Of a DNA stretch of 6,061 nt, positions 5,640-6,061 are shown piece after piece. Every line of letters starts with the position of its first letter. The stretch's first letter is position 1. Both the position numbers and the translations under genes were made by a program. Source of the stretch: an uncultured Planctomycetaceae bacterium. Lineage in GTDB: Bacteria > Planctomycetota > Planctomycetia > Pirellulales > Thermoguttaceae. The stretch lies in NCBI GenBank assembly GCA_947307005.1, contig CAMZHY010000244.1, forward strand, positions 1 through 6,061, in the 5' to 3' direction. The notes beneath the pieces were generated by a model. The model was not told the origin of the DNA, made no database searches, and saw only the letters and a program-made list of their open reading frames with translations.

Positions 5640-5645
5640 CTCCTT
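5640..5645 (-). promoter_or_regulatory. Ribosome binding site of the DUF3795 gene
   Basis: AAGGAG on the minus strand lies ten bases before the ATG at 5629 and supports this start as the beginning of the operon's first gene. Confidence 0.6.
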
Positions 5646-5730
5646 AAATTTCGAATCTTACGTTTTCAACATGCGGCGCCGTCAACGGAACAAACGCAAA
5701 GGCTCGTTCGGGCCAAAGTTCCCTCGCGTT

Positions 5731-5762
5731 CGCCCTCGACGTCTCGCAAAGCGTCGAGGGCG
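5731..5762. other. Strong 11-bp hairpin in the spacer ahead of the DUF3795 operon
   Basis: CGCCCTCGACG and CGTCGAGGGCG are perfect inverted repeats with a 10-base loop. The hairpin is very stable on either strand, but no T run follows on the minus strand, so it is not a classical intrinsic terminator. Its place, between a possible promoter at about 5779-5806 and the DUF3795 start, would put it in the 5' untranslated region. It could be a structural leader element, a U-less terminator or a binding site for a dimeric protein. Confidence 0.5.
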
Positions 5763-5778
5763 GACCGCTTACCCTTTT

Positions 5779-5806
5779 ATCCTATAGAATCAGTCGTTCG
5801 CGCCAA
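5779..5806 (-). promoter_or_regulatory. Candidate promoter for the five-gene operon
   Basis: TTGGCG (5801-5806) and TAGGAT (5779-5784), each matching four of six bases of the sigma-70 consensus, are separated by 16 bases on the minus strand. It is the best candidate in the spacer but weak, and the -35 overlaps a small hairpin (TCGTT/AACGA, 5794-5809). If the host uses a different consensus this call fails. Confidence 0.22.
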
Positions 5807-5810
5807 CGAG

Positions 5811-5839
5811 CGCGGACCTTGAGTTTTCTCCTGTCCGCG
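5811..5839 (-). terminator. Hairpin directly after the Fn3-tail gene, possible terminator
   Basis: CGCGGAC and GTCCGCG form a 7-bp GC-rich stem. Inside the 15-base loop, GAG and CTC can pair around AAAA to give a bulged second stem. It starts one base after the stop codon of the partial gene ending at 5841. No U tract follows, but the position immediately downstream of the gene fits a terminator or a 3'-end stabilising structure. Confidence 0.4.
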
Positions 5840-5840
5840 T

Positions 5841-6061
5841 TCAAGCGTTATCACGCGCCATGAGGCGAATACCGTCCCCCGCGACTTCGCGGGCAAGGAG
5901 GTTGTAGTCGTCCTCCGCGATTTCATCGAAGAGATCCTCGGCGTCGTCGAAAAGGGCGGAAGACGTCGAGGTCGTCTGGGCGGAGACGATCGCAGAGTAG
6001 ACGCTCTTGTAGTCGACGCCGTCGCCGACCGCTTTGACGCGCACGTCGTACCGAGCGTTTT
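5841..6061 (-). CDS. C-terminal part of a large protein with an Fn3-like end (partial)
   Basis: The minus-strand frame is open to the right edge; upstream codons continue as NARYDVRVKAVGDG, so the GTG at 6044 is internal and not the start. The visible 73 residues begin with a final fibronectin type III strand pattern (YDVRVKAVGDG...YKSVYSAIVSAQT), as found in large secreted or surface proteins that track residues such as YTVRVKAIGDG. The last 45 residues are acidic and Ala/Leu-rich (DDAEDLFDEIAEDDYNLLAREV) and end MARDNA. The bulk of the protein, including any signal peptide or catalytic domain, lies outside the window. It probably belongs to a different transcript from the genes downstream because a 211-base spacer with hairpins follows. 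Confidence 0.75.
   Translation of the reverse strand, partial: NARYDVRVKAVGDGVDYKSVYSAIVSAQTTSTSSALFDDAEDLFDEIAEDDYNLLAREVAGDGIRLMARDNA

Noticed and set aside
1..6061. CRISPR arrays, tRNA, rRNA, insertion sequences or phage genes
   Set aside because: No regularly spaced repeats, cloverleaf-like segments, transposase motifs or phage structural genes were seen on either strand.

Overview
The window is a compact bacterial segment of 6,061 bases. Nearly every gene lies on the minus strand, so transcription runs from high to low coordinates. The general background is GC-rich and unusually dense in CpG, with GTC, GCG, CGC and TCG common. Gene content (DUF3795 cysteine-rich protein, CatA-like acetyltransferase, GNAT, transglutaminase-like protein, a fibronectin-III-type tail, a dockerin-bearing mannanase) suggests an anaerobic gut or rumen bacterium. 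The Fn3-like tail and the base composition make me think of a Planctomycetota/Lentisphaerota-type host, but that is a weak guess and sequence comparison could overturn it.

Layout in transcription order from the right edge. (a) 5841-6061 is the last part of a large, probably exported protein with an Fn3-like end. (b) 5630-5840 is a spacer with three hairpins, a possible promoter and a clear ribosome binding site. (c) 5629 down to 2996 is a tight five-gene run: DUF3795 protein, an unrecognised 125-residue protein, a CatA-like acetyltransferase, a GNAT acetyltransferase and a transglutaminase-like protein. Spacings are 25, 33, 22 and -8 bases, so this is probably one operon. (d) 2830-2995 is an AT-rich leader with a hairpin, a cluster of AAGCGTT-like half-sites and two tiny chained reading frames. 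(e) 2829-1165 encodes a secreted modular beta-mannanase: signal peptide, CBM35-like domain, GH26 catalytic domain and type I dockerin. (f) 997-1164 is a spacer with an orphan coding-like fragment. (g) 996-238 is a class I SAM-dependent methyltransferase followed by a likely intrinsic terminator. (h) 1-93 on the plus strand is the end of a gene entering from the left, convergent with the methyltransferase.

The main point of interest is the mannanase. Its architecture is that of Clostridia/Ruminococcus cellulosomal enzymes, and its CpG density is visibly lower than its neighbours'. It is bracketed by two spacers of nearly equal length (166 and 168 bases). The upstream one holds a well-formed start (good Shine-Dalgarno, ATG, 14 codons) that goes nowhere; the downstream one holds a 33-codon coding-like tail with no start. 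One reading is horizontal acquisition of a mannanase into or next to a small resident gene. The competing reading is a leader peptide plus hairpin controlling mannanase expression. No dedicated new multi-gene system can be demonstrated from this sequence alone.
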